This document shows, one piece after another, positions 51,279 to 60,266 of a stretch of DNA of 64,000 nucleotides. The stretch lies in assembly GCA_038214295.1 (NCBI GenBank), contig JBBQSA010000009.1:1-64000 (forward strand), read 5' to 3'. The position numbers and the translations under genes were made by a program. Source of the DNA: SHZI01 sp038214295. GTDB taxonomy: Bacteria > Pseudomonadota > Gammaproteobacteria > Steroidobacterales > GCA-2729495. How positions within the stretch are numbered: position 1 is the first letter of the stretch; every line of letters begins with the position of its first letter. A model generated the notes under the pieces. It searched no databases. It saw only the letters and a program-made list of their open reading frames with translations, and was not told where the DNA came from.

Positions 51279-52589
51279 GTGCGGGTTGCGATCATCGGTA
51301 CCGGGATATCCGGTCTCTACGTTGCCCGCGAGCTGGCCAACCGATGCGACCTCACGCTCTTCGAGGCGGCAAGCCACGCGGGGGGCCACAGCAACACCGT
51401 CGAAGTCACGATGGACGGGCAGCGCCTCGCCATAGACACGGGCTTCATCGTCTTCAATGAAGGGACCTACCCGGGTTTCACCGCCCTGCTACGGGACCTT
51501 GGAGTCCCCTTCCAGCCGAGCGACATGAGCTTCAGCTTCCGCTGCGGCCATTCCGGCCTCGAGTACCGGGGCGACAACAGCTTCGATGCGCTGTTTGCCC
51601 AGCGGCGGAACGCCTTGCGGCCGGCCTTCTACAGGATGTTGCGGGACATCCTGCGCTTCAACCAGCTGGGTGACGCGCTGGTGGCCGCGGCCCCGGCGGT
51701 GACCCTTGGCGAATTCCTGGCCGAGAGAAACTTCCGCGGCGGCATGGTGGAGAACTACCTGCTGCCCATGGCCGGTGCCATCTGGTCGGCGGAGCCTGAG
51801 CGGATCCTGGCCTTTCCCGCGAGCCACTTCGGCCGGTTCTTCCGCAACCACGGGCTGCTGCAGGTGGATGGCCGGCCCCAGTGGCTGACCGTGACCGGCG
51901 GGTCCCGGGAATACGTGCGCGCAATGCTCCGGCCACTGAAGGACCGGCTGCTCCTCGACACGCCAGTGGAGTGGGTTTTGCGCCAGGCGGACAGGGTAAT
52001 CGTGAAAGCACGCGGGCGGCCCGCCGCCGACTACGACCAGGTTGTCCTGGCCTGCCACAGCGATCAGGCGCTGGCCCTGCTCAGGGATCCGGCCGACGCG
52101 GAGCGCGAGGTGCTGGGCGCCATCGGCTTCCGGGACAACGACGCTGTCCTGCACACCGATGCCCGGCTTCTGCCCCGGCGACGACGCGCCTGGGCCTCCT
52201 GGAACTACCACCGGCACCCCGGAGCCGCACCCGACCGGGTATCCGTCACCTACAACCTGACTCGCCTGCAGAGCCTGCCCTCTCGCCGGCAGTTCCTGGT
52301 GACGCTCAACGACGACGGCGCCATCGATCCGCGCACGATCCTGCATCGACAGACCTACAGCCACCCGGTCTTCGACGCAGCAAGTCTCCATGCCCAGGAC
52401 CGGCGTGCCGAGATCAATGGCGTCAACCGTACCTGGTACTGCGGCGCCTACTGGGGCTATGGCTTCCACGAGGATGGCGTGCAGAGCGCCATCACGGTGT
52501 GCAATGCTCTGGCGCAGCGGGCAGGCCACCGCGTGCGGCCGGACGCAGAGGCGAAGGATGCACAGCTGTATCTATCAGGGACGCGTTAG
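51279..52589 (+). CDS. FAD-dependent amine-oxidase-like desaturase/oxidoreductase
   Basis: 436 residues from GTG 51279 with GGAG close upstream. FAD-binding VAIIGTGISGLYVARELA, then GGHSNTVEVTMDGQRLAIDTG and the C-terminal GVNRTWYCGAYWGYGFHEDG that binds the flavin. This subfamily co-occurs with DUF1365 and CFA-type enzymes. In Rhodobacter a relative (UfaD type) is linked to desaturation of methylated fatty acids on the route to furan fatty acids. The assignment to that reaction is inference from family and context. Confidence 0.88.
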   Translation: MRVAIIGTGISGLYVARELANRCDLTLFEAASHAGGHSNTVEVTMDGQRLAIDTGFIVFNEGTYPGFTALLRDLGVPFQPSDMSFSFRCGHSGLEYRGDNSFDALFAQRRNALRPAFYRMLRDILRFNQLGDALVAAAPAVTLGEFLAERNFRGGMVENYLLPMAGAIWSAEPERILAFPASHFGRFFRNHGLLQVDGRPQWLTVTGGSREYVRAMLRPLKDRLLLDTPVEWVLRQADRVIVKARGRPAADYDQVVLACHSDQALALLRDPADAEREVLGAIGFRDNDAVLHTDARLLPRRRRAWASWNYHRHPGAAPDRVSVTYNLTRLQSLPSRRQFLVTLNDDGAIDPRTILHRQTYSHPVFDAASLHAQDRRAEINGVNRTWYCGAYWGYGFHEDGVQSAITVCNALAQRAGHRVRPDAEAKDAQLYLSGTR

Positions 52590-53316
52590 CCACCGGCGGT
52601 TCACGCCGGTCCGCCACAAGTTCGGCTACGACCTCTTCATGCTCTACCTGGACCTGGCGGAACTGCCAGGCCTGTTCGACCCCTACTGGCTCTGGTCCGC
52701 CCGGTCACCCGCGCCCGCCCGTTTCTGTCGCGAAGATCACTACGGCGACCCGGCAGTGCCGCTGGACGAGAGCATCCGCGACCTAGTGGCTACCGAGGCC
52801 GGCTTCCGGCCCACGGGTGCTATCCGGCTGCTCACTCACCTGCGCTACTTTGGCTACGGCTTCAACCCGCTCTCCGCCTTCTACTGCCACGCATCCAGCG
52901 GCGAGCTCGAGGCGGTCGTACTCGAGGTCAGCAATATGCCGTGGCGGGAAATGCACCCTTACGTGCTGACCCGCGGCGAGCCGATCGCCAACGGGGGCTT
53001 CAAGTTCAACTTCGCCAAGGCCTTCCACGTATCCCCGTTCCTGCCGATGGACATGGAGTACCGCTGCCGGCTGGCGCCCCCGGGGCCACGCCTCGCACTG
53101 GCACTGGAAAACTGGCGGCGGGGCGCCCGCGCTTTCGATGCCCACCTGGACTTCCGGCGCGTGCCCGTCACGTCCCGGTCGCTGGCCCGGGTGCTGGCGA
53201 CCGATCCCCTCGTGACACTGCGCGTTACAAGCCTGATTCACTGGCAGGCGCTGCGACTGTGGCGCAAGCGGGCGCCGGTGTACGATCATCAACCAGCAAA
53301 CGACAGCGCCCAGTGA
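52558..53316 (+). CDS. DUF1365 family protein
   Basis: 252 residues; the ATG at 52558 lies 32 bp inside the end of the flavoprotein gene, so translation is probably coupled. Family motifs: YQGRVSHRRFTPVRHKFGYD, LLTHLRYFGYGFNPLSAFYC, NMPWREMHPYVL and FKFNFAKAFHVSPFLPMDMEY. DUF1365 has no proven activity but is almost always beside the flavoprotein and CFA genes, suggesting a fixed role in lipid modification. Confidence 0.92.
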   Translation: MHSCIYQGRVSHRRFTPVRHKFGYDLFMLYLDLAELPGLFDPYWLWSARSPAPARFCREDHYGDPAVPLDESIRDLVATEAGFRPTGAIRLLTHLRYFGYGFNPLSAFYCHASSGELEAVVLEVSNMPWREMHPYVLTRGEPIANGGFKFNFAKAFHVSPFLPMDMEYRCRLAPPGPRLALALENWRRGARAFDAHLDFRRVPVTSRSLARVLATDPLVTLRVTSLIHWQALRLWRKRAPVYDHQPANDSAQ

Positions 53317-53329
53317 ACGACATAGCCCC

Positions 53330-54610
53330 GTGAACGACCTGGAAGACGTCCTCGACGAGGACATCACCGCCAACCCGGCGGCAGCGGCCGCCGGACTGCC
53401 GGTGCGCCTTGCCCGCCGCGGTGTGCACGACGTGCTCGCCTCCCTCCGGCTCGGCCGGCTGCAGGTGACCGATCCCCTCGGGAACCGGACCTTCGGCCCC
53501 GCAACCGGCAAACCCGCTATCGCGGTCCGGATTACCGACCCCACGACCTATCTGGACATCGCTACCGGCGGCACCATTGGCGCGGCCGAGGCCTACATGC
53601 AGGGCAAGTGGAGCGTCTCGGACCTCGCCGGCGTGGTGCGCCTGCTGGTGCGGGACCGGGAGGTCATGAACCGCCTGGAAACCGGCATGGCGCGCGTCGG
53701 CGGCGCACTGCTGAAGGTCGCGCACTGGTATCACCGCAACACGCGGGCCGGCAGCCGCCGGAACATTCACGCCCACTACGACCTCGGCAACGAGCTCTTC
53801 CAGCTGTTCCTCGATCCCACGATGATGTACTCGTCGGCGGTCTTTCCCCGGACTGATGCGTCCCTCGAAGAAGCGTCGGTCCACAAGCTCGACCTGATCT
53901 GCCAGAAGCTCGACCTGAAGCCGGACGACCACTTGCTGGAGATAGGCACCGGCTGGGGCGGCCTCGCGCTACACGCGGCGGCAAACTACGGGTGCCGGGT
54001 CACGACCACGACGATATCGCGCAACCAGTACGAGTTTGCCACCGAGCGCGTCCGCAAGGCCGGGCTGGGTGAACGCGTTACCGTCATCAGCAAGGACTAC
54101 CGCGACCTCACCGGCGACTTCGACAAGCTGGTCTCGGTCGAGATGATCGAGGCCGTGGGCTTAAGCTTCCTGGACAGCTACTTCCGGATCTGCAGCGAGC
54201 GCCTGAAGCCTGCCGGGCGCATGCTGCTGCAGTCGATCACGATCGCCGACCGGAACTTCGAGCAGGCCCGGCACTCTGTCGACTTCATCCAGAAATACAT
54301 TTTCCCCGGGGGCGCCCTGCCCTCCTGCGGCGCGCTGCTGGCGTCGATCGGCCGCGTTACCGACCTGCAGCTTACGGACCTGCACGACATCGGCAGCGAC
54401 TACGCCCGGACGCTGCACATCTGGCGCGAGCGCTTCATGCAGCGCCTGCCGGACGTGCGCCGGCTCGGCTATCCCGACGAGTTCATTCGCAGGTGGGAGT
54501 GGTACCTGGCCTACTGCGAAGGCGGCTTCCTGGAGCGGGCGATCAGCGCCGTCCAGGTGGTTTTTGACAAACCCGACTGCCGCTTGCAAGCGGAGAGGTG
54601 TGTGTTATGA
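53330..54610 (+). CDS. Cyclopropane-fatty-acyl-phospholipid synthase family methyltransferase
   Basis: 426 residues, full-length CFA type, GTG start. The N-terminal domain includes TYLDIATGGTIGAAEAYMQGKWS; then HAHYDLGNELFQLFLDPTMMYSSAVF, SAM motif LEIGTGWGGLALHAA, and the conserved SVEMIEAVG and FIQKYIFPGG regions. It transfers a methyl(ene) group to unsaturated acyl chains of phospholipids. The context with an FAD oxidase and DUF1365 makes a methyl-fatty-acid role (UfaM-like) as plausible as simple cyclopropanation. Confidence 0.92.
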   Translation: MNDLEDVLDEDITANPAAAAAGLPVRLARRGVHDVLASLRLGRLQVTDPLGNRTFGPATGKPAIAVRITDPTTYLDIATGGTIGAAEAYMQGKWSVSDLAGVVRLLVRDREVMNRLETGMARVGGALLKVAHWYHRNTRAGSRRNIHAHYDLGNELFQLFLDPTMMYSSAVFPRTDASLEEASVHKLDLICQKLDLKPDDHLLEIGTGWGGLALHAAANYGCRVTTTTISRNQYEFATERVRKAGLGERVTVISKDYRDLTGDFDKLVSVEMIEAVGLSFLDSYFRICSERLKPAGRMLLQSITIADRNFEQARHSVDFIQKYIFPGGALPSCGALLASIGRVTDLQLTDLHDIGSDYARTLHIWRERFMQRLPDVRRLGYPDEFIRRWEWYLAYCEGGFLERAISAVQVVFDKPDCRLQAERCVL

Positions 54611-55326
54611 AACGTTCAGCGTTACGGATTCCCGGGTTCGGCGCCGTGCTCGCGGCGTGTGGCGTGCTGGCCGCGTGCGCGCCTGGGACGCCACTGATCA
54701 ACCCGGACAAGACCTACGACGGCATGGTGGCGGTGCACGACTCGGGCCTCAAGGAGGCCTGGGTGAAACCCGACATCGACCTGAGCCGTTACCGCCGGAT
54801 CCTGCTGCTGCCGATCGAGGTGCAATTCCGCGCAGTTCGCCCGGTTCCCGCCGGAATGTCCTACCGGTCGGAGGACCGGGAGTTCCCGATCCGCCCGGTT
54901 GACCAGCAGCGGCTCGTGGCCACGGTGACTGATATCTTTCGCGAGGAGCTGGCGAAGAGCCAGCACCTGACGCTGACCACGGAGGCCGGCCCGGACGTGC
55001 TCATTGTCCGGACGTCGCTGCTCGACATCGTGTCGAAGGTTCCGCCCGAGATGCCGGGCCGCAACGAGATCTTCCTGGACGAGGTGGGCGCGGCCACGCT
55101 GGTGCTGCAGCTGCAGGACTCCTTAAGTGGCGAAACGCTGGCGCGGGCTGTCGACCGCCGGGCCGCCGACCCCGTGGACATCCTCGGCACCAACGTGTCC
55201 CGGGTGACATCGGTGACCGCCTGGAGCGAAGTGCGCCGGGTCGCGCGCCGCTGGGCGAGCCTCATCACCCTGCGCATCGACCAGCTGCACGCCCGCGGCC
55301 CGACTGCCGGTCAGCCGTCTGGCTAA
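54607..55326 (+). CDS. DUF3313 lipoprotein
   Basis: 239 residues; ATG in an ATGA overlap with the CFA gene stop and a GGAGAGG ribosome site. Lipobox GVLAACAPG. Body motifs: DLSRYRRILLLPIEVQFR, FREELAKSQHLTLTTEAGPD, VLIVRTSLLDIV, and VGAATLVLQLQDSLSGETLARAVDRRA split across it. DUF3313 lipoproteins are outer-membrane-associated and of unknown function. Position makes it part of the lipid island transcript. Confidence 0.9.
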   Translation: MKRSALRIPGFGAVLAACGVLAACAPGTPLINPDKTYDGMVAVHDSGLKEAWVKPDIDLSRYRRILLLPIEVQFRAVRPVPAGMSYRSEDREFPIRPVDQQRLVATVTDIFREELAKSQHLTLTTEAGPDVLIVRTSLLDIVSKVPPEMPGRNEIFLDEVGAATLVLQLQDSLSGETLARAVDRRAADPVDILGTNVSRVTSVTAWSEVRRVARRWASLITLRIDQLHARGPTAGQPSG

Positions 55327-56005
55327 CGCTCCGGCAGGCCAGAGAACAGGCCGGAGGGCTGGCCAGCCGGCCCGACGCCTCCGGCGCCACGCCCTGCTGC
55401 TGCTGGCGACGGTCGGGCTGGCCGGGGTTGCCTGGCTGGCCGGACCGGCGGCCGGGGCCGGGGATCGCCTGAGCCTTGCAACGGCCTGGCTGTGCTTCGC
55501 GCTGCTCGCGGCAGCACTGGCTCTCGGCCCCCGGGAAGCCCTGCGTTCCGGCCGGCCGGTGCTTAACAACCCCCTCCGCCGGGATCTCGGCATCTGGGCG
55601 GCGGTCGCGGGTCTCGTGCATCTCGTGGCAGCCACCGTCGAAGTGATGCAGCCGGCGTACTTTCGCGCCTACGTCACCGGCCCGATGGACGCGCCGCTGC
55701 CCGCCTTCACGGGCTGGATTTCCACGCCGGGCATCGTGGCCGGCTACCTGGTGGGACTGCTGTTCCTCGTGCTGCTCGGCCTGTCCAACGACTGGAGCCT
55801 GCGGCGGCTGGGAGCGGCGCGCTGGAAGCGGGCCCAGGGTGCCTCGACGCTCGCCCTGTACCTGACGGTCGCCCACGGCATCGTCTTCCAGGTGCTCGAG
55901 GGCCGGACCGGCGGCTGGCTGACTGCCCTCGTGGTGGTATCGGCAGCGATTCTCGTCCTCCGGCACCGGGCACGGCGCGCCGTGGCGGCCAACTCCGGCG
56001 AGTAG
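55319..56005 (+). CDS. Ferric-reductase-like transmembrane protein, start uncertain
   Basis: The canonical frame starts at GTG 55559 (148 residues), but protein-like sequence continues in frame upstream (HALLLLATVGLAGVAWLAG, LSLATAWLCFALLAAALALG) back to at least 55370. No ATG, GTG or TTG is available there; a CTG at 55319 would give 228 residues. With that part it has about six helices and paired His (GLVHLVAATVEV, TVAHGIVFQV), like the haem-binding MsrQ/ferric reductase core. Either a CTG start, translational coupling with the overlapping DUF3313 gene, or a lost start is possible. Confidence 0.7.
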   Translation: MANAPAGQRTGRRAGQPARRLRRHALLLLATVGLAGVAWLAGPAAGAGDRLSLATAWLCFALLAAALALGPREALRSGRPVLNNPLRRDLGIWAAVAGLVHLVAATVEVMQPAYFRAYVTGPMDAPLPAFTGWISTPGIVAGYLVGLLFLVLLGLSNDWSLRRLGAARWKRAQGASTLALYLTVAHGIVFQVLEGRTGGWLTALVVVSAAILVLRHRARRAVAANSGE

Positions 56006-56021
56006 CGGCGGGGGCTGGCGT

Positions 56022-58502
56022 TCAGCAGCCCCCGAGGCTGTTCACCCAGGCTGTCAGCAGGCTGACGCCGCTCGCGTCGACACGGTTCGACCCGAGCGGC
56101 GGCATGCCTTGGGCGTCACGGCGATTGGTCCGCGCGATGAGCACCGACCGGGCGGCGTCGCCCGGGGCCACCAGGCGCGCGTTGGCGATGCCGAGCGTCC
56201 CGGCCTGGGGGACTACGTTGCAGATATTCATCGCGGCGAGCGGCGTCGAGTAGCGCAGGTCCATGCTGGAGGGCGTGGGGCCGTTCGGCTGGTGGCACTG
56301 GGCGCAGTTGGCGTGCAGCCAGGCGCGGGCCCGGTTCGCGAGCGGCGCGCTCGTATCCACCGGGTCGGCCAGCGCGGGCAGGCTGACCGGCGCACCGGGC
56401 AGCGGCGCGCTGAACACGCCAATGCCCGCCAGCGTGGCCAGCTGGTTCGCCGTCCGGTTGGTTTCCGGGTAGATGAGGTGGCCGTTCACCTGGGCCGTCT
56501 CGAGGCCCAGGGAGAATCCGGCCGTCGGCGTGTGGCAGCCCAGGCATTCGCCTTCGCTCGGGTACAACCAGGTCTGCCCGTTGATCAGCCGGGACTTGCC
56601 GCCAGTTACGCGCGTCGCCTGCGTGCCAGCGGCATTCCACTCATAGGTATAGCCCGCCCACACGCCATCGGGGTGACGCATCAGCAGGCGCGTCTCCACC
56701 GGCACGCCGGCAAGTGCGAAGTTCTTGACGATCACTGAGCCGGGCGGCAACGTGAAGTCGCCGCCACCGCCGCCAGAAATCGGCGCGACGTCGATCTTCG
56801 CCCCGTCCGGGATACCGAAGTACCGGGTCTTGGTCGCGCCGTCCGACCAGAACTGCGCGTTCACTGCATAGGGAATGAGTCCCGCTGCCGGTGACTGGGG
56901 ATTCTGCGCGTTCACGCAGCCGGTGTCGGCCAGGTTCGCGGGAATGGTGTCCGGCACCTGGGGGCCACCCGGTACGAGGCGGCGAATGCGGCCGCCACTG
57001 TAGTCGAGCGCGTACAGCTCGTTGCTGGCGTCGATGCCGAAAGATGAAATCAGCAGGCCCGTGTTCGCAAGGACCTGGCGGGAATAACCACCCTGGCCAT
57101 CGCCTTGCAGTGCCCAGATCGTGCCCACGGCGAAGTCAGCGAAAACATAGCGTCCAACGAGCCCCGGGATCGCCGTGCCCCGGTAGACGAAACCGCCCGT
57201 GACCGAAGCGCCGTCGTTCCGCCCGTAGTCGACCACCGGCTCGATGAAGCCGCCAGCCGGGCAGCCCGCGGAATTGGCCGCCAGGGTGCCCTCCCGGCAA
57301 CGCCAGCCATAGTTACCGCCGCGCAGGACAACATCGATCTCCTCCCGGGTGCTTTGGCCCACATCGCCGAGCCAGAGCTGGCCGGTGGGCCGGTCGAAGG
57401 ACCAGCGCCAGGGGTTGCGGAAGCCCCAGGCGTAGATTTCGGGGCAGTCCTGCGCGTTGCTGCTGGCGCCGCAGGACGGGTTGCCAGCGAAAGGGTTCGT
57501 CGACGGGATCGTGTAGCCCGGGCTCGGGTACGGCACGCCCTGCACGTTGATGCGGAGCATCGACCCGAGCAGTGTGCGGGTGTCCTGGCCGCTGTTCAGC
57601 GGGTCGTTCGCGTCGCCACCGTCACCGAGACCCAGGTAGAGGAAACCGTCGTTGCCGAAGGCAATATCTCCTCCGTTGTGGTTATCGAAGGGCTGGTTGA
57701 CGGTCAGCAGCACCTGCTCGGTCGTCACCGACGGGCTGGTGACGTTATCGAGGATGACCCGTGATAGTCGGGACACCATCGGACCGCTGGGATTGCCGGT
57801 GTAGGAGACGAAGACCTCGCGGGTGGCCGGGTAGTTCGGGTGGAAGGCCATCCCGAGCATTCCCCCTTCGGAACTGGCATTCACCCGCGCCCTGAAGTCG
57901 AGCCAGGTGGAGACGACGGCAGGATTGGCCACACTGAACACGCGGATGAGCCCGGTCTTTTCCAGCACGAACCAGCGCGACGGGTCATTGGGCGCCTGCA
58001 GGATCTTCGTCGGCTGGCTGAAGGCGGGCGCCGCCGCGTAGGCATCGACGGTGGTGACGTTGAGGGCACCGGTGGGCCGCGGCGGGGCAACGCACATGGT
58101 ATTCGACGGGCGTGCATTCAGTCCGGTGGCGGCGGCGTAGGGCCCAGGCAGCTGACCAAGAAGACCACGAAAGATGGTGTAGTCCTGGGCATTGATGGAG
58201 CCGTTGCAGTTGAAATCCGCCTTGTTGTAGCCGGGGGCGTTACTGGGCTGGCCAAGTTGCTGGCGAAACAGCACGCCATCCTGCGCGTTCGTGAAGCCGT
58301 TGTTGCTCAGGTCCGCGTCGCAACGGTTGCCGATGCCGTCCCCGTCGCTGTCGCACTGGGCCGGGTTCGCAAGCAGGGTGCAGTTGTCGGTGGCGTCGGG
58401 AATACCATCGCTGTCCCGGTCCGCGGCAGACGCCGTACCGGTCAAGAGCATGACCAGCAGCAGGCTGCCGGCCATTGCGCAGATGTTGGATGTGCTTTGC
58501 AT
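56022..58502 (-). CDS. Secreted dockerin-like/PQQ sugar dehydrogenase/diheme cytochrome fusion
   Basis: 826 residues from the ATG at 58502, signal peptide ending GTASAAD. Residues ~27-125 are the Asp-rich type-3/dockerin-like module (NGFTNAQDGVLFRQQLG, GSINAQDYTIFRGLLG). Next is a soluble glucose/sorbosone dehydrogenase propeller (GGMLGMAFHPNY, FDNHNGGDIAFGNDGFLYLG, YAWGFRNPWRWSFD). The C-terminal ~280 residues form a diheme cytochrome of the SO2930 type with CLGCH and CAQCH haem sites. It could oxidise sugars outside the cell and pass electrons straight to its own haems. Confidence 0.9.
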   Translation of the reverse strand: MQSTSNICAMAGSLLLVMLLTGTASAADRDSDGIPDATDNCTLLANPAQCDSDGDGIGNRCDADLSNNGFTNAQDGVLFRQQLGQPSNAPGYNKADFNCNGSINAQDYTIFRGLLGQLPGPYAAATGLNARPSNTMCVAPPRPTGALNVTTVDAYAAAPAFSQPTKILQAPNDPSRWFVLEKTGLIRVFSVANPAVVSTWLDFRARVNASSEGGMLGMAFHPNYPATREVFVSYTGNPSGPMVSRLSRVILDNVTSPSVTTEQVLLTVNQPFDNHNGGDIAFGNDGFLYLGLGDGGDANDPLNSGQDTRTLLGSMLRINVQGVPYPSPGYTIPSTNPFAGNPSCGASSNAQDCPEIYAWGFRNPWRWSFDRPTGQLWLGDVGQSTREEIDVVLRGGNYGWRCREGTLAANSAGCPAGGFIEPVVDYGRNDGASVTGGFVYRGTAIPGLVGRYVFADFAVGTIWALQGDGQGGYSRQVLANTGLLISSFGIDASNELYALDYSGGRIRRLVPGGPQVPDTIPANLADTGCVNAQNPQSPAAGLIPYAVNAQFWSDGATKTRYFGIPDGAKIDVAPISGGGGGDFTLPPGSVIVKNFALAGVPVETRLLMRHPDGVWAGYTYEWNAAGTQATRVTGGKSRLINGQTWLYPSEGECLGCHTPTAGFSLGLETAQVNGHLIYPETNRTANQLATLAGIGVFSAPLPGAPVSLPALADPVDTSAPLANRARAWLHANCAQCHQPNGPTPSSMDLRYSTPLAAMNICNVVPQAGTLGIANARLVAPGDAARSVLIARTNRRDAQGMPPLGSNRVDASGVSLLTAWVNSLGGC

Positions 58503-58674
58503 CACGGAACAGCCTATCTCAAGAAGACTCACGGGCGGCTGGCAAAAATATCGAATTGTGTTATGTCGCATTGACGGCAGCGGGTCCGTCCGTTGGCGTA
58601 CAGACCGGCGTGCGCGAGAACCTCCAGAGTGGAATTCAAGGCGTCCACACCAGCGCTTGTATCGGAACCGCGTC

Positions 58675-59601
58675 ATGCAAAGCTCCCAGTCCACAGCGTC
58701 GTCATCAGCTACCCCGCCGACTGCCGCGACGCACTCCGTGTCAGGACCCGGTGCGACATGGGTTGCGCGCTATGCGCAGTACCTCCGGAACACGCAGCAG
58801 GTGAGCCTCTGTACCCTGGAGGCCTACACCCTGGACCTGGTCATGCTTTCCCGCTGGGCGATTGCACGTCAGCAGGACCTGGTCGCTCTAAACCCTGCCG
58901 ACCTGGCCCTGTACGTCACCCAGCGCCTTGCCCAGGGGACGCAGCGGTCCACGGTGGCGCGGAACATTTCCAGTCTCCGCCGCTTCTACGCCTTCCTCGT
59001 CCAGCAGGGACTCATTGCGATCAACCCGGTCAGGTCCCTGTCGGTCACGCCGGCTTCGAGGCGGGCACCTGAACTGGTGCCGCGCGACGCCCTTCGGCTG
59101 CTCCTGCAACCGTCCGTCCGGGAGTTCCACACCTCGCTTGCTGCGTACCGCGCCCGGCGTGACCAGGCCATCGTCTGGACGCTGTATGGCACGCGGCTGT
59201 CGATCTCGGAAGTTCGCTTGCTGCGCTGGGACCAAATTGACGAAGCCGCCGGGGTGATTCGTGTGCCGCGGAGCCGCGGCAGGCTGCGCGCGTGCGCCAT
59301 CGACCCGGAACTGCTGCCCGTTCTGAGCGCCCTGCATACCTCCCTGGTTGAAGTGAGCTACCCCGAGGTGATGGGCGCCTATTGCTTTCCCACGAGCCGG
59401 GGACGACCCATGACGCGGCAGGCGCTGTGCCAGATCGTCCGGAAGTGGGCACTGGACTGTGGCGTGGAGACCGGGGTCACCCCGTCGGCACTGCGCTGGA
59501 CTGGCCAGGTTAACGAGGCGAGGCAACGCCGCAAGGGTCGTGCCGCCTTGGTGGGCCACCGCACTGACGACGCGAGCGCGGAAGCGCATTGTGACCGCTA
59601 A
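58675..59601 (+). CDS. Tyrosine recombinase-like protein with degenerate active site
   Basis: 308 residues. The SAM-like N-terminal DNA-binding domain is intact (WVARYAQYLRNTQQVSLCTL...VARNISSLRRFYAFLV, NPVRSL), as in XerC/XerD. In the catalytic domain Arg I is Ser176 (LSISE), the HxLR motif is SALR (Ser271, Arg274), and the following His is Trp275. GH (His295) is kept, and the nucleophilic Tyr position is Ala304; no Tyr occurs in the tail. It should bind DNA without strand cleavage, or is a decaying recombinase. ATG at 58675. Confidence 0.85.
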   Translation: MQSSQSTASSSATPPTAATHSVSGPGATWVARYAQYLRNTQQVSLCTLEAYTLDLVMLSRWAIARQQDLVALNPADLALYVTQRLAQGTQRSTVARNISSLRRFYAFLVQQGLIAINPVRSLSVTPASRRAPELVPRDALRLLLQPSVREFHTSLAAYRARRDQAIVWTLYGTRLSISEVRLLRWDQIDEAAGVIRVPRSRGRLRACAIDPELLPVLSALHTSLVEVSYPEVMGAYCFPTSRGRPMTRQALCQIVRKWALDCGVETGVTPSALRWTGQVNEARQRRKGRAALVGHRTDDASAEAHCDR

Positions 59602-59637
59602 TCCGCAACCACTTCAATTTACGCCCTAGGAATCCAC

Positions 59638-60021
59638 ATGCTCAGCAAGACATCCCCCGAATCAGTCAACGGCGCCGCAGACAAGGCCGCACGCTCCGCC
59701 GAACACCTTGCCAAGTCCGCAACACGCGCAGCGAGTGATGCGCTGGAGACCGTGGCTGCCGCAGCGCACGAAGTAAGCGACGACGCCATCGCGCCACTGC
59801 TGAACCGTGCCGCCGATCAGTTGAATGCACTTGGACAGCGCGGCGCTGACGCTTATCGCGAAGGTTCCCTGCGAATTCGTGCCACGGCCAATCGCGCCTC
59901 CACGACCACACGGACTTACGTCCGCGACGAGCCCGTCAAGGCAATGTTGATTGCAGCCGCCAGTGGCGCAGCGCTGATGGCCATCCTGCGCCTCCTTGGC
60001 CGGTCCCGCCCGAACGACTGA
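59638..60021 (+). CDS. DUF883 (ElaB/YqjD-like) family protein
   Basis: 127 residues: a long Ala-rich amphipathic helix with coiled-coil character, then YVRDEPVKAMLIAAASGAALMAILRLLG, the C-terminal membrane anchor typical of DUF883. Homologues in E. coli are inner-membrane ribosome-associated stationary-phase proteins; the function here is inferred from family. It follows the recombinase-like gene by 36 nt. The 245 nt after it hold no gene I can support. Confidence 0.85.
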   Translation: MLSKTSPESVNGAADKAARSAEHLAKSATRAASDALETVAAAAHEVSDDAIAPLLNRAADQLNALGQRGADAYREGSLRIRATANRASTTTRTYVRDEPVKAMLIAAASGAALMAILRLLGRSRPND

Positions 60022-60266
60022 AACACCGGCCACGGACGGCCGGCGACACCCGCGGCGGGCCACCCGAGCCGGATCAACGGTTCGGTTGTTCAGACGAAGT
60101 TCACGGCGCGCGCCCAGTATGCGTGCCTCCTGCTGAGACCTTCCTGCCGGCAATCGCCCATACGGCGTCCGGTCGATCCATGCCCTGGCCGGCCGAAGGT
60201 CCGTCCGCTTCTTCCCCGGTCACGTTCCCGCGCTCATAACCCGGCGCGTCAATCACGAGCACCCAC

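Noticed and set aside
58675..59601. Tyrosine recombinase as the integrase that mobilises the cassette at 1424
   Set aside because: It lacks the IntI-specific insert and the catalytic Tyr, so it cannot be an active integron integrase.
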